The notes under the pieces are model-generated. The model worked only from the letters and a program-made list of their open reading frames with translations. It did not search any database and was not told the origin of the DNA. Positions 8,453-16,948 of a stretch of 50,742 nucleotides of DNA are shown in pieces; positions within the stretch are counted from its first letter, which is position 1, and the number at the start of each line of letters is the position of its first letter. Origin of the DNA: an uncultured beta proteobacterium (lineage in GTDB: Bacteria > Pseudomonadota > Gammaproteobacteria > Burkholderiales > Burkholderiaceae_C); the NCBI GenBank assembly GCA_903844215.1, contig CAIMSP010000085.1, positions 1 to 50,742 on the forward strand. Reading direction: 5' to 3'. The translations under genes were made by a program, and so were the position numbers.

Positions 8453-10013
8453 TGCGGCCCTTCATAGCGAATATTCCCTGCGGACGTTTCTGGATGAAGA
8501 TGATGATGAACACCAGCACGGCGATCTTGGCCAGCACGGCGCCGGTCCAGCCTTCGAGCAGCTTGTTCAGCAGTCCCAGGCCGAGGGCGGCATACACGGT
8601 GCCGGCGAGTTGACCGACGCCGCCCAGCACCACCACCATGAACGAGTCCACGATGTAGCCCTGGCCCAGGTCCGGGCCCACGTTGCCGACCTGGCTCAGC
8701 GCGCAGCCGGCCAGGCCCGCGATGCCCGAGCCCAGCGCAAAGGCATAGGTGTCGATGCGCGCGGTGTTCACGCCCATGCAGGAAGCGATGGGACGGTTCT
8801 GCGTGACGCCGCGTACGAACAGCCCCAGGCGCGTTCGGCCGATGAGCCAGGCCATGGCCAGCAGCACGGCGGCGGCAAAGGCGATGATGACGATGCGGTT
8901 GAAAGGCAGTTGCAAATTGCCCAGCAACTGCACACCGCCGCTCATCCAGCGGGGGTTTTCCACGCCCACGTTCTGTGCGCCAAAGAGGCTGCGCACGCCC
9001 TGCATCAGCATCAGGCTGATGCCCCAGGTAGCCAGCAGTGTCTCCAGGGGACGACCATAGAGGAAGCGGATCACGCTGCGCTCCAGCGCCGCACCCACCA
9101 GCGCCGAGGCCATGAAGGACACCGGCACCGCCGCCAGCAAATACCAGTCGAAGGCGCCGGGCAGATACTTCTGGAACACGCCTTGCACCACATAGGTGGC
9201 GTAGGCGCCGATCATCATCAGCTCGCCGTGCGCCATGTTGATCACACCCATCAGCCCATAGGTGATGGCCAGTCCGAGCGCCACCAGCAGCAGGATGGAA
9301 CCCAGGCTGATGCCGGTGAACAGTTGGCCCAGGCGTTCGCCCCAGGCGAGCGAGGTTTCAAGTTTGCGCAGCGAGGCTTGCAGCCGGGACTTCACGTCGC
9401 CCTCGGTCTCGATTTTGAGGCGCTCCAGCAGCAGCGTCTTGGTGCTCGGGATGCCGCTTTGCGCCAGCAAGGTGGCGGCTTGCAGGCGTTGGGTTTTGTC
9501 GCTGCTGTTCAACAGCATGGCGGCGCGCAGCAGGTCTAACTGATCCTTCAGTGCGGGCACGGTCTCGCTGGCGAGGGCCTTCTCGATCAAGGGCAGGCGA
9601 GCATCGTCGTTGCTGCCCTGCAGTTCACGGATGGCTGCGGCGCGCGCGACCTCGTCCTTGGAAAAGAGCTTGAGCGCGGCCAGCGCGTTGTCGAGTTCGC
9701 CGCGCATGCGGTTGTTGTTCGTGATGTCGTCCAGCGCCGCTGGCATGGCCGCTTCGATGCCTGTCACCGGGTCGTAGGCCTTGCCGTCCTTGAGCAGGAT
9801 GAGCTGTTCGCCTGAGAGCTTGATGGCATCGTCCGACAGCGCCTGGATGAAGGCGGCCGTGCGCGCATCGGCGCTCGTCATGGCCTGGTTCAGAGCCGCA
9901 ATGCGCGCGTCGGTGTCGCCGCTGGCGATGGCCCGGGCTTCGAGCGCGGTGAGCGCCTGGGCTGGTACGCCCGCGAACAGCGCGGCAAGAAATATGAATG
10001 ATCGAAGCAACAT
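8439..10013 (-). CDS. urtB: Urea ABC transporter permease UrtB
   Basis: A 524-residue LivH-like permease of the urea importer. Residues 1-20 form a signal peptide (LLRSFIFLAALFAGVPAQA). Residues 21 to about 225 are a helical, Ala/Leu-rich domain expected in the periplasm. The permease proper starts near residue 229 with LFTGISLGSILLLVALGLAITYG and GVINMAHGELMMIGAYATY. The extra N-terminal domain makes UrtB longer than LivH and is usual for many UrtB proteins. The C-terminus FIQKRPQGIFAMKGRSAQA is typical. It is separated from urtA by a 114-bp repeat-bearing gap. Confidence 0.94.
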   Translation of the reverse strand: MLLRSFIFLAALFAGVPAQALTALEARAIASGDTDARIAALNQAMTSADARTAAFIQALSDDAIKLSGEQLILLKDGKAYDPVTGIEAAMPAALDDITNNNRMRGELDNALAALKLFSKDEVARAAAIRELQGSNDDARLPLIEKALASETVPALKDQLDLLRAAMLLNSSDKTQRLQAATLLAQSGIPSTKTLLLERLKIETEGDVKSRLQASLRKLETSLAWGERLGQLFTGISLGSILLLVALGLAITYGLMGVINMAHGELMMIGAYATYVVQGVFQKYLPGAFDWYLLAAVPVSFMASALVGAALERSVIRFLYGRPLETLLATWGISLMLMQGVRSLFGAQNVGVENPRWMSGGVQLLGNLQLPFNRIVIIAFAAAVLLAMAWLIGRTRLGLFVRGVTQNRPIASCMGVNTARIDTYAFALGSGIAGLAGCALSQVGNVGPDLGQGYIVDSFMVVVLGGVGQLAGTVYAALGLGLLNKLLEGWTGAVLAKIAVLVFIIIFIQKRPQGIFAMKGRSAQA

Positions 10014-10127
10014 GAAAGTGGGTATTCATCCCCTCGCCCCGTGCCGGGGAAAGGGTTAGGGTGAGGGGCGGGCAAGCGTTGGCCCTCACCCCCGCCCTCT
10101 CCCAGCGGGAGAGGGGTCAGTCAAAAG
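10014..10127. repeat. GC-rich inverted repeat between urtA and urtB
   Basis: Two oppositely oriented copies of a C-rich repeat lie here: CCCTCGCCCC...GGTTAGGGTGAGGGG (10030-10067) and CCCTCACCCCCGCCCTCTCC (10083-10102), followed by GCGGGAGAGGGG (10106-10117). They can pair with each other and may act as a processing or stabilising structure between urtA and urtB. A related copy (GGGAGAGGGCTGGGGTGAGG) is at 36334-36353. Confidence 0.6.
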
Positions 10128-11396
10128 TTACTTCTTCACCGGCTCATCGGGCTTCGATGCATTGCCTTCGATGTACGGCGACCAGGGCTTGGCCTTGACC
10201 GGGCCCGGCGTCTTCCACACCACGTTGAACTGGCCGTCGGCCTTGATTTCGCCGATGAACACCGACTTGTGCAAGTGGTGGTTCTTCGCGTCCATGGTCG
10301 AGGTGATGCCGCTGGGCGCCTTGAAGGTCTGGCCAGCCATGGCCGCGATCACCTTGTCGGTGTCGGTGCTGCCGGCTTTCTTCACGGCCTGGGCCCACAT
10401 GTTGATGCCGATGTAGGTGGCTTCCATCGGGTCGTTGGTCAAGGGCTTGTCCGATCCGGGCAGCTTCTTGGCCTTGGCGTAGCTCGACCACTTCTTGATG
10501 AACTCATCGTTGGCCGCTCCCTTGATCGACATGAAGTAGTTCCATGCAGCCAGGTGTCCCACCAGCGGCTTGGTGTCCACGCCGCGCAGTTCTTCTTCGC
10601 CCACGGAGAAGGCGACGACGGGAACGTCCTTGGCCTTCAGGCCGGCGTTGCCCAGTTCCTTGTAGAAGGGAACGTTGGAGTCACCGTTGATGGTGGAGAC
10701 GACGGCGGTCTTGCCACCGGCGGAGAACTTCTTGATGTCGGCGACGATGGTCTGATAGTCGGCGTGGCCAAACGGCGTGTACTTCTCGTCGATGTCCTTG
10801 TCGGCCACGCCCTTGGACTTCAGGTAGGCGCGCAGGATCTTGTTGGTGGTGCGGGGATAGACATAGTCGGTGCCCAAGAGAACCCAGCGCTTGGCCGCGC
10901 CGCCGTCCTTGCTCATCAGGTAGTCCACCGCAGGAATCGCCTGCTGGTTCGGCGCCGCGCCGGTGTAGAACACGTTCTTGGAGAGCTCTTCACCTTCGTA
11001 CTGCACCGGGTAGAACAGCAGGCCGTTCATTTCCTCGACCACCGGCAGCACCGATTTGCGCGACACCGAAGTCCAGCAACCGAAGATCACGGAGACCTTG
11101 TCCTGGCCCAGCAACTGCTTGGTCTTCTCTGCGAACAGCGGCCAGTTGGAGGCCGGGTCCACCACCACGGGTTCGAGCTGCTTGCCCAGCAGGCCACCCT
11201 TGGCGTTGATCTCGTCGATCGCCATCAGCACCGTGTCTTTCAACACGGTCTCGGAAATGGCCATGGTGCCCGACAGGCTGTGCAAGACGCCGACCTTGAT
11301 CGTGTCTGCTGCCAGTACTTGCGTGGTGAAAGTCAACGCGCCAGTGGCCAGCGCTGCGGCGAAGGCGACGGCCTTGAGATGTCCTCGACGATTCAT
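10128..11396 (-). CDS. urtA: Urea ABC transporter substrate-binding protein UrtA
   Basis: A 422-residue periplasmic urea receptor. The signal peptide covers about residues 1-29 (MNRRGHLKAVAFAAALATG, cut after VLAA). The mature start DTIKVGVLHSLSGTMAISE and segments VSVIFGCWTSVSRKSVLPVVEE, LFYPVQYEGEE and TGAAPNQQAIPAVDYL are diagnostic of UrtA rather than LivK. The C-terminal VVWKTPGPVKAKPWSPYIEG is also typical. It is the first gene of the urtABCDE-ureD operon. Its leader carries a near-perfect sigma-54 promoter at 11470-11484 and a hairpin at 11437-11456, pointing to nitrogen-limitation control. Confidence 0.96.
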   Translation of the reverse strand: MNRRGHLKAVAFAAALATGALTFTTQVLAADTIKVGVLHSLSGTMAISETVLKDTVLMAIDEINAKGGLLGKQLEPVVVDPASNWPLFAEKTKQLLGQDKVSVIFGCWTSVSRKSVLPVVEEMNGLLFYPVQYEGEELSKNVFYTGAAPNQQAIPAVDYLMSKDGGAAKRWVLLGTDYVYPRTTNKILRAYLKSKGVADKDIDEKYTPFGHADYQTIVADIKKFSAGGKTAVVSTINGDSNVPFYKELGNAGLKAKDVPVVAFSVGEEELRGVDTKPLVGHLAAWNYFMSIKGAANDEFIKKWSSYAKAKKLPGSDKPLTNDPMEATYIGINMWAQAVKKAGSTDTDKVIAAMAGQTFKAPSGITSTMDAKNHHLHKSVFIGEIKADGQFNVVWKTPGPVKAKPWSPYIEGNASKPDEPVKK

Positions 11397-11436
11397 CGTG
11401 ATGCTCCAGTAAAAGGAAGTGGGTTAGGCGAAATGG

Positions 11437-11456
11437 GCAGTTTGAAAACAAACCGC
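11437..11456 (-). other. Leader hairpin at start of predicted urtA transcript
   Basis: The arms GCAGTTTG (11437-11444) and CAAACCGC (11449-11456) pair with one mismatch around an AAAA loop. The hairpin lies at the 5' end of the RNA predicted from the sigma-54 site. A stabilising role is possible; no riboswitch fold was recognised. Confidence 0.4.
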
Positions 11457-11469
11457 TACAAGGCATATC

Positions 11470-11484
11470 GCAAGCACCGTGCCA
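11470..11484 (-). promoter_or_regulatory. Sigma-54 (-24/-12) promoter of the urtABCDE-ureD operon
   Basis: On the minus strand the sequence is TGGCACGGTGCTTGC. It matches the RpoN consensus TGGCACG-N4-TTGC at every defined position, with correct GG-GC spacing. It lies about 75 bp before the urtA start codon. The expected transcript start is near 11458. Requirement for an activator such as NtrC is established for this promoter class. Confidence 0.85.
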
Positions 11485-11555
11485 GCTTCGTTGGATGCGT
11501 GCGGCAGCCACGTCAGCCCGGCTTGCTCCAGCGCGATGCACCACCAGCACCTCGG

Positions 11556-11576
11556 CGCTTGCACCATTAGCAAGCG
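11556..11576. promoter_or_regulatory. Perfect 7-bp inverted repeat upstream of urtA promoter
   Basis: The halves CGCTTGC (11556-11562) and GCAAGCG (11570-11576) are exact reverse complements with a 7-bp spacer. The site lies 70-90 bp upstream of the -24 element in the urtA/ureA divergent region. It looks like an operator for a dimeric regulator; the regulator is unknown. Confidence 0.5.
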
Positions 11577-11599
11577 AATGGCGGCGTGGAGACGTTTCC

Positions 11600-11616
11600 A
11601 GCATCATCCTGGTGCA
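11600..11616. promoter_or_regulatory. NtrC-like enhancer site
   Basis: AGCATCATCCTGGTGCA resembles the NtrC consensus TGCACC-N5-GGTGCA. Its central 15 bases agree at 12 positions with the known enteric glnA site GCACCAACATGGTGC, as I recall it. It lies about 115 bp upstream of the urtA -24 element, a usual enhancer distance. Confidence 0.55.
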
Positions 11617-11669
11617 TGCAACCCCGGGCATCATTGCTGGCGTATCGGCATGCAAGTTGCGAGACAATG

Positions 11670-11792
11670 CGCACAAGCCAACGACCCCCGCATTGAGTGA
11701 AACGATATGGAACTAACTCCGAGTGTTCGGCCGGCATTTGCGGCCGCACGAGCTAACGACCCCCGCATTGAGTGAAACGATATGGAACTAAC
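11670..11792. repeat. 48-bp direct repeat duplicating the ureA translation start region
   Basis: Copies at 11670-11717 and 11745-11792 differ at only two bases and share an exact 38-bp core (11680-11717 and 11755-11792). The offset is 75 bp. The second copy contains the ureA start codon and first codons; the first copy contains an identical ATG context, so the ureA initiation site exists twice. Confidence 0.9.
11707..11775 (+). CDS. Possible 22-codon upstream ORF preceding ureA
   Basis: The ATG in the first repeat copy opens a 22-codon frame that begins MELTP like UreA and then diverges (SVRPAFAAARANDPRIE). It stops at TGA 11773-11775, six bases before the ureA ATG. It could be a decoy start, a translational-coupling leader, or just a scar of the duplication. 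The hexamer CGGCCG occurs twice inside it and could form a hairpin. No family is recognised. Confidence 0.3.
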   Translation: MELTPSVRPAFAAARANDPRIE

Positions 11793-12084
11793 GCCTCGTG
11801 AAAAAGACAAGCTGTTGCTGTTCACCGCCGGCCTGCTGGCCGAGCGGCGCCGCGCGCGCGGCTTGAAGCTCAACTACCCGGAGGCCGTGGCGCTGATCAG
11901 CGCGGCCGTAATGGAAGGCGCGCGCGACGGCAAGACCGTGGCGCAACTCATGAGCGAAGGGCGCGCCATCCTGAGCCGCGCCGACGTCATGGACGGCATC
12001 GCCGAGATGATTCCGGACATTCAGGTCGAAGCCACTTTCCCCGACGGCACCAAGCTGGTGACCGTGCACCAACCGATTGTCTAA
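11782..12084 (+). CDS. ureA: Urease gamma subunit UreA
   Basis: A 100-residue small subunit of urease, the normal length. It begins [40 protein letters not shown], followed by the hallmark [13 protein letters not shown] and the C-terminal [15 protein letters not shown]. The enzyme hydrolyses urea to ammonia and carbamate in the cytoplasm. The start is the ATG in the second copy of a 48-bp duplication; the first copy gives an alternative ATG that is closed by a stop. The gene is divergent from urtA and is followed 2 bp later by ureB. No confident promoter was identified. Confidence 0.97.
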   Translation: MELTPREKDKLLLFTAGLLAERRRARGLKLNYPEAVALISAAVMEGARDGKTVAQLMSEGRAILSRADVMDGIAEMIPDIQVEATFPDGTKLVTVHQPIV

Positions 12085-12086
12085 CC

Positions 12087-12392
12087 ATGACTCCAGGCGA
12101 ACTCTTCACCGACGGCCCCGACCACGTGCTCAATCCCGGTCGGCGCACGCACACATTGCTGGTGCAAAACAGCGGCGACCGACCCATCCAGGTGGGATCG
12201 CATTACCACTTTGCCGAGACCAACGGCGCGCTGCGCTTCGACCGGGAAGCCGCGCACGGCATGCGGCTGAACATCGCGTCGGGCCTGGCCGTGCGCTTCG
12301 AGCCGGGCCAGCAGCGCACGGTGGAACTGGTGGACTACGGCGGTGCGCGCGTGGTGTACGGATTTCGGGGCTTGACCCAGGGAGCGCTTTGA
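12087..12392 (+). CDS. ureB: Urease beta subunit UreB
   Basis: A 101-residue urease beta subunit of usual length for separate UreB proteins. It begins [46 protein letters not shown], and has the family segments [36 protein letters not shown] and [11 protein letters not shown]. It packs against UreA and UreC in the trimer. It starts 2 bp after ureA and its TGA overlaps the ureC ATG by one base, indicating tight coupling within the ureABC transcript. Confidence 0.97.
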   Translation: MTPGELFTDGPDHVLNPGRRTHTLLVQNSGDRPIQVGSHYHFAETNGALRFDREAAHGMRLNIASGLAVRFEPGQQRTVELVDYGGARVVYGFRGLTQGAL

Positions 12393-14110
12393 TGGCAACC
12401 ATAGGACGACGCGCCTACGCCGAGATCTTCGGCCCCACGGTGGGCGACCGCGTGCGCCTGGCGGACACCGATCTGATCGTTGAAGTCGAGGCCGACTACA
12501 CGCTGCGTGCCGGTGGCTATGGTGAAGAGGTGAAGTTCGGCGGCGGCAAGACGATTCGCGACGGCATGGCGCAGAGCCAGCGCACGCGCGACGGCGGGGC
12601 CGTGGACACCGTGCTCACCAACGCGCTCATCATCGACCACTGGGGCATCGTCAAGGCCGACATCGGTTTGAAGAACGGGCGCATCCAGACCATCGGCAAG
12701 GCCGGCAACCCCGACGTGCAGCCGGGTGTGGACATCGTCATCGGCCCCGGCACCGAGGTCATCAGTTGCGAGGGCAGCATCGTCACCGCTGGCGGCATCG
12801 ACACGCACATCCACTTCATCTGCCCGCAGTTGATCGAAGAGGCGCTCACCAGTGGCGTCACCACCATGTTGGGCGGCGGCACGGGGCCGGCCACCGGCAC
12901 CTTCGCCACCACCTGCACGCCGGGCGCCTGGAACATCGAGCGCATGCTGCAGTCGGCCGATGCCTTCGCCATGAACTTGGGGCTAATGGGCAAGGGCAAC
13001 GCCAGCCTGCCCGACGCGCTGCACGAGCAGATCAACGCGGGCGCATTGGGACTCAAGCTGCACGAGGACTGGGGCACGACGCCGGCGGCCATCGACAACT
13101 GCCTGAGCGTGGCGGAAGAGGCCGACATCCAGGTGGCGATCCACTCCGACACCTTGAACGAGTCGGGCTTCGTGGAGAACACCGTCGCCGCCTTCAAGGG
13201 CCGCGGCATCCACACCTTCCACACCGAAGGCGCAGGCGGCGGCCACGCGCCCGACATCCTGAAGGTGGTGGGCGAGCCCAACGTGCTGCCCAGTTCCACC
13301 AATCCGACGCGACCCTACACCATCAACACCCTGGACGAGCACGTGGACATGCTGATGGTGTGCCACCACCTGGACCCGGCCATCGCCGAGGACCTGGCCT
13401 TTGCCGAAAGCCGCATCCGCAAGGAGACCATCGCCGCCGAGGACATGCTGCAGGACCTGGGCGCCATCAGCATGATGTCCAGCGACAGTCAGGCCATGGG
13501 CCGTGTCGGCGAAGTCATCATCCGTACCTGGCAGACGGCGCACAAGATGAAGCAGCAGCGCGGCTCTTTGCCCGGCGACAGCGCGCGCCATGACAACTTT
13601 CGCGTGAAACGCTACATCGCCAAATACACCATCAACCCCGCGCTGACGCATGGCATCGCGCACGAGGTCGGCAGCATCGAACCCGGCAAATGGGCCGATC
13701 TGGTGATCTGGAAACCGGCATTCTTCGGCGTCAAGCCGGCGCTGATCCTCAAGGGCGGCTTCATCGCCATGGCCGCGATGGGCGACCCGAATGCCTCCAT
13801 CCCCACGCCCCAGCCGGTGCACTACCGCCCGATGTTCGGCGCCTTCGGTGGCGCCATCGCGCGCACCTCGCTGACCTTTGTTTCGCAGGCCGGTATGAAG
13901 GCCGGCATCAAGGAAAAATTTGGCCTGGCCAAGACCTTGAGCGCCGTGAAAAACATCCGCGGCGTGCGCAAGCAGCACATGATCCACAACGACTATCTGC
14001 CGAAAATGGAAGTCGACGCCCAGACCTACGCGGTGCGCGCCGATGGCCAACTGCTCACCTGCGAACCCGCCACCAGCCTGCCGATGGCGCAACGTTATTT
14101 CTTGTTTTGA
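12392..14110 (+). CDS. ureC: Urease alpha (catalytic) subunit UreC
   Basis: A 572-residue nickel-dependent catalytic subunit. The open frame extends upstream through ureB; the start is the ATG overlapping the ureB stop, giving [23 protein letters not shown]. The nickel ligands are all present: His139 and His141 (DTHIHF), carbamylated Lys222 (LKLHEDWG), His251 (AIHSDT) and His277 (HTFHTEG). The active-site flap MVCHHLD with His325 is intact. The numbers run about five above the Klebsiella enzyme. The gene ends in antisense overlap (16 bp) with a Doc-family toxin gene rather than running into ureE as usual. Confidence 0.98.
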   Translation: MATIGRRAYAEIFGPTVGDRVRLADTDLIVEVEADYTLRAGGYGEEVKFGGGKTIRDGMAQSQRTRDGGAVDTVLTNALIIDHWGIVKADIGLKNGRIQTIGKAGNPDVQPGVDIVIGPGTEVISCEGSIVTAGGIDTHIHFICPQLIEEALTSGVTTMLGGGTGPATGTFATTCTPGAWNIERMLQSADAFAMNLGLMGKGNASLPDALHEQINAGALGLKLHEDWGTTPAAIDNCLSVAEEADIQVAIHSDTLNESGFVENTVAAFKGRGIHTFHTEGAGGGHAPDILKVVGEPNVLPSSTNPTRPYTINTLDEHVDMLMVCHHLDPAIAEDLAFAESRIRKETIAAEDMLQDLGAISMMSSDSQAMGRVGEVIIRTWQTAHKMKQQRGSLPGDSARHDNFRVKRYIAKYTINPALTHGIAHEVGSIEPGKWADLVIWKPAFFGVKPALILKGGFIAMAAMGDPNASIPTPQPVHYRPMFGAFGGAIARTSLTFVSQAGMKAGIKEKFGLAKTLSAVKNIRGVRKQHMIHNDYLPKMEVDAQTYAVRADGQLLTCEPATSLPMAQRYFLF

Positions 14111-14514
14111 ATCTCGCGGTTTGCCTTCTTCATGCGTTGCCGAATCCACGCCGCGAAGGCCTCCTCGGGCATGTTGCCAGCGGCCAGTTCGAGCATGCTG
14201 ACCACGCAGTCTGCGTCGGACGCCATCAGTTCAAAACCATTGAGCGCGAGGAAAAGTTCCACAGCTACGAAGGCGGTGCGCTTGTTGCCGTCAACAAAGG
14301 GATGGTTGCGTGAAATACCGAATCCGTAGCTTGCAGCCAGGCCGGCGACATCGGGTGTGCCGTAGTGCGCGAGTTGCTCCGGTCTGGCTAACGCTGACGC
14401 GAGGAGATTCGCGTCGCGTACGCCTGTGCTTCCACCGTGTTCCGCCAACTGTTCTTCGTGCACGGCGTGAATCACGGACCCAGCAAGCCAGAGCCATGGT
14501 ATGGCAGGTTTCAT
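14095..14514 (-). CDS. Doc/Fic-family toxin (death-on-curing type)
   Basis: A 139-residue Fic-fold protein. The catalytic motif is [14 protein letters not shown] with His71. The lysine in GNK and overall length match Doc-like enzymes, which phosphorylate elongation factor Tu, rather than AMP-transferring Fic proteins. The preceding helix [13 protein letters not shown] and [11 protein letters not shown] are typical. Its start overlaps the antitoxin stop by 4 bp, so the two form a toxin-antitoxin operon. Its last 16 bp overlap the end of ureC on the opposite strand. The GC content is visibly lower than in the urease genes, suggesting later acquisition. Confidence 0.88.
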   Translation of the reverse strand: MKPAIPWLWLAGSVIHAVHEEQLAEHGGSTGVRDANLLASALARPEQLAHYGTPDVAGLAASYGFGISRNHPFVDGNKRTAFVAVELFLALNGFELMASDADCVVSMLELAAGNMPEEAFAAWIRQRMKKANREIQNKK

Positions 14515-14735
14515 TTGGCCAACTCGTGCAGCACTTCACGGCGCTTCTTCATGATGCGACGTGCTTCAGTCATTTGGGATTCAAACTCGGGGTTGTAGGC
14601 GCTCAGGTTCACGCTGTTGGCAGCCTGGGTCCAGAACACAGAATCACCTTTTCCGAGTTTCAGGTAGGAGAGCAACTCCTTCGGCAGGATGACACCGACC
14701 GAGTTGCCGATTTGCGTGAGTTTGAGTGCGGACAT
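14511..14735 (-). CDS. AbrB/MazE-family antitoxin of the Doc pair
   Basis: A 74-residue DNA-binding antitoxin. Residues 1-45 form a swapped-hairpin AbrB/MazE domain: LKLTQIGNSVGVILPKELLSYLKLGKGDSVFW. The C-terminal helical segment ([21 protein letters not shown]) would cover the toxin. It overlaps the toxin gene by 4 bp. A palindrome overlapping a -10-like TATAAC lies just upstream at 14751-14766, as expected for autorepression. It sits antisense between ureC and ureE. Confidence 0.88.
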   Translation of the reverse strand: MSALKLTQIGNSVGVILPKELLSYLKLGKGDSVFWTQAANSVNLSAYNPEFESQMTEARRIMKKRREVLHELAK

Positions 14736-14750
14736 GGCGGATCTTTAGGT

Positions 14751-14766
14751 TATAACGGTTGTTATA
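14751..14766 (-). promoter_or_regulatory. Palindromic operator/promoter of the Doc-AbrB operon
   Basis: TATAAC-GGTT-GTTATA is a perfect 6-bp inverted repeat centred 23 bp before the antitoxin start. Each arm resembles a -10 box, so repressor binding would block transcription. It also lies about 55 bp upstream of ureE on the other strand. Confidence 0.6.
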
Positions 14767-14818
14767 TTATCGTCGTTCCCCCACCGAATTCAAGCCCCAG
14801 GCGCGCACTCTTACCACC

Positions 14819-15388
14819 ATGCTGAAAACTTGCAAACTCATTCCCCAAGGCCAGGGTCTGGCTGCGGCCTTGCTCAAGCGCGCGGCCACGATCGAAGCCG
14901 ACTGGGACCTGCGACAAAAGAGCCGGTTCGAGGCCGCCGATTCGCAGGGACGCCGCATCGGCGTGTTCCTGGCGCGTGGTACGGTGCTGCGCGGCGGCGA
15001 TGTGCTGGTGGCCGAGGACGGATCGCTCATCCGCGTCATCGCGGCGCTGCAAAAAGTGCTGCGCATCACGGCCTGCGCGCAGCACGGCAGCGCCTTCGAT
15101 CTGACACGCGCGGCCTACCACCTGGGGAATCGTCACGTGCCGATCGAACTCCAGAGCGACCACCTGAAAATCGAACCCGACCATGTGCTGGCCGACCTGC
15201 TGCGCGCCATGCATCTGACGGTGAACGAGGTGCTGGAAGCGTTCGAGCCCGAGAACGGCGCCTATGCCTCGGGCGGCCACGCACATGCGGATGCACACGC
15301 GCCTTCGCACAAGCCGGTCATCGCCATCCAGGCGGCCGCTTCGGCGCATGTGCACGGCCCGCATTGCAAACACGATCACGAGCACTGA
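14819..15388 (+). CDS. ureE: Urease accessory nickel chaperone UreE
   Basis: A 189-residue cytoplasmic metallochaperone that carries nickel to the urease maturation complex. The start chosen, [18 protein letters not shown], is 20 codons into a longer frame because family proteins begin here. Domains are the peptide-binding N-terminal half ([16 protein letters not shown]), the metal-binding core ([26 protein letters not shown]), and a histidine-rich tail from about residue 154 to [13 protein letters not shown]. Its TGA overlaps the ureF ATG. It is cut off from ureC by about 700 bp holding an antisense toxin-antitoxin pair, so ureEFG may depend on a local promoter. Confidence 0.95.
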   Translation: MLKTCKLIPQGQGLAAALLKRAATIEADWDLRQKSRFEAADSQGRRIGVFLARGTVLRGGDVLVAEDGSLIRVIAALQKVLRITACAQHGSAFDLTRAAYHLGNRHVPIELQSDHLKIEPDHVLADLLRAMHLTVNEVLEAFEPENGAYASGGHAHADAHAPSHKPVIAIQAAASAHVHGPHCKHDHEH

Positions 15389-16106
15389 TGCGCGCCCGAT
15401 TGAAGAACAAGCGCAGCGCGAAAGTTGGCGCGCTGCCGGCACCCAGCCTGCTGCAACTGATGTGGCTGGCCTCGCCTGCGCTGCCGGTGGGTGGCTTTTC
15501 CTATTCGGAGGTCCTGGAAGCGGCGGTGGACAGCGGCCGGGTCGATTCGGAAGTCGCTGCATCAGAGTGGCTGGTGGACCAACTGCACTTGAGCCTGGGG
15601 CGCTGCGATCTGGCGCTGCTGGCCAAGGCCATCGGCGCCTGGCGTCGCAGCGACCTGGCGCAGCTGCGCGAGCTCAACGCCTGGGTGCTGCAAACCCGCG
15701 AGAGCCAGGAGTTGCGCGCACAGACCGAGCAGATGGGGCGCTCGCTGCTGGAGTGGCTGCGCCACCACAACACCGCCAGCGCGCAAGACATCGAGGCCTG
15801 CGCGCGGATGCAGCCCACCTACCCGACCGCCTTCGCGCTGGCCGCGTCCGCCACCCAGGCCGGCGTGCGCGATGCGCTGCTGGCCTTTGCCTTTAGCTGG
15901 GCCGAGAACATGATGTCGGCCGCGATCAAATCCGTGCCGCTGGGCCAAAGCGCCGGGCAGCGCATCCTGTCGCGCCTGGCCGATGAAATTCCCGCGGTGG
16001 TGGACCAAGCCATCGCCACCAAGGACAGCGCGCGCCAGGCCTTCACCCCCATGCTGGCCATCCTGTCGGCACAGCACGAAACCCAATACTCACGACTTTT
16101 TCGATC

Positions 16107-16110
<4 letters not shown>
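15388..16110 (+). CDS. ureF: Urease accessory protein UreF
   Basis: A 240-residue helical protein that joins UreD and UreG and helps gate nickel delivery. The start is the ATG overlapping the ureE stop; the frame itself runs further upstream. Residues 1-17 are a basic leader. The family core follows: [53 protein letters not shown]-type segment and the C-terminal [20 protein letters not shown], which is characteristic. It overlaps ureG by 4 bp (ATGA). Confidence 0.95.
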
Positions 16111-16763
<653 letters not shown>

Positions 16764-16948
16764 GCTTCGCTTAGATCCGGCGCATTGGGCGCTTCAGACA
16801 CGCAGACACAATGGCTCCGTGCCTTGATAAAGGCTCCGCCGCCGACAACACCGCCAATGTGTCCCAGCGCCCCACGCATCGTCAACTACAACGCTTCTTG
16901 GTGGCTCGAAATAGGTCTTCTGCCCGGAGTGGAGTAAGCTTTGTCGCT

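Noticed and set aside
11397-11640. Possible guanidine-type riboswitch upstream of urtA
   Set aside because: I looked because such riboswitches occur near urea-type transporters. Apart from one short hairpin I could not find the conserved paired elements, and most of the region lies upstream of the predicted transcript start.
11638-11660. Possible sigma-54 promoter for ureA (TGGCGTA...CATGC)
   Set aside because: The distance between the GG and GC pairs is one base too long and the -24 element is poor.
12077-12391. N-terminal extension of UreC
   Set aside because: The extra residues come from reading ureB in another frame. The conserved UreC start follows the TGATG overlap.
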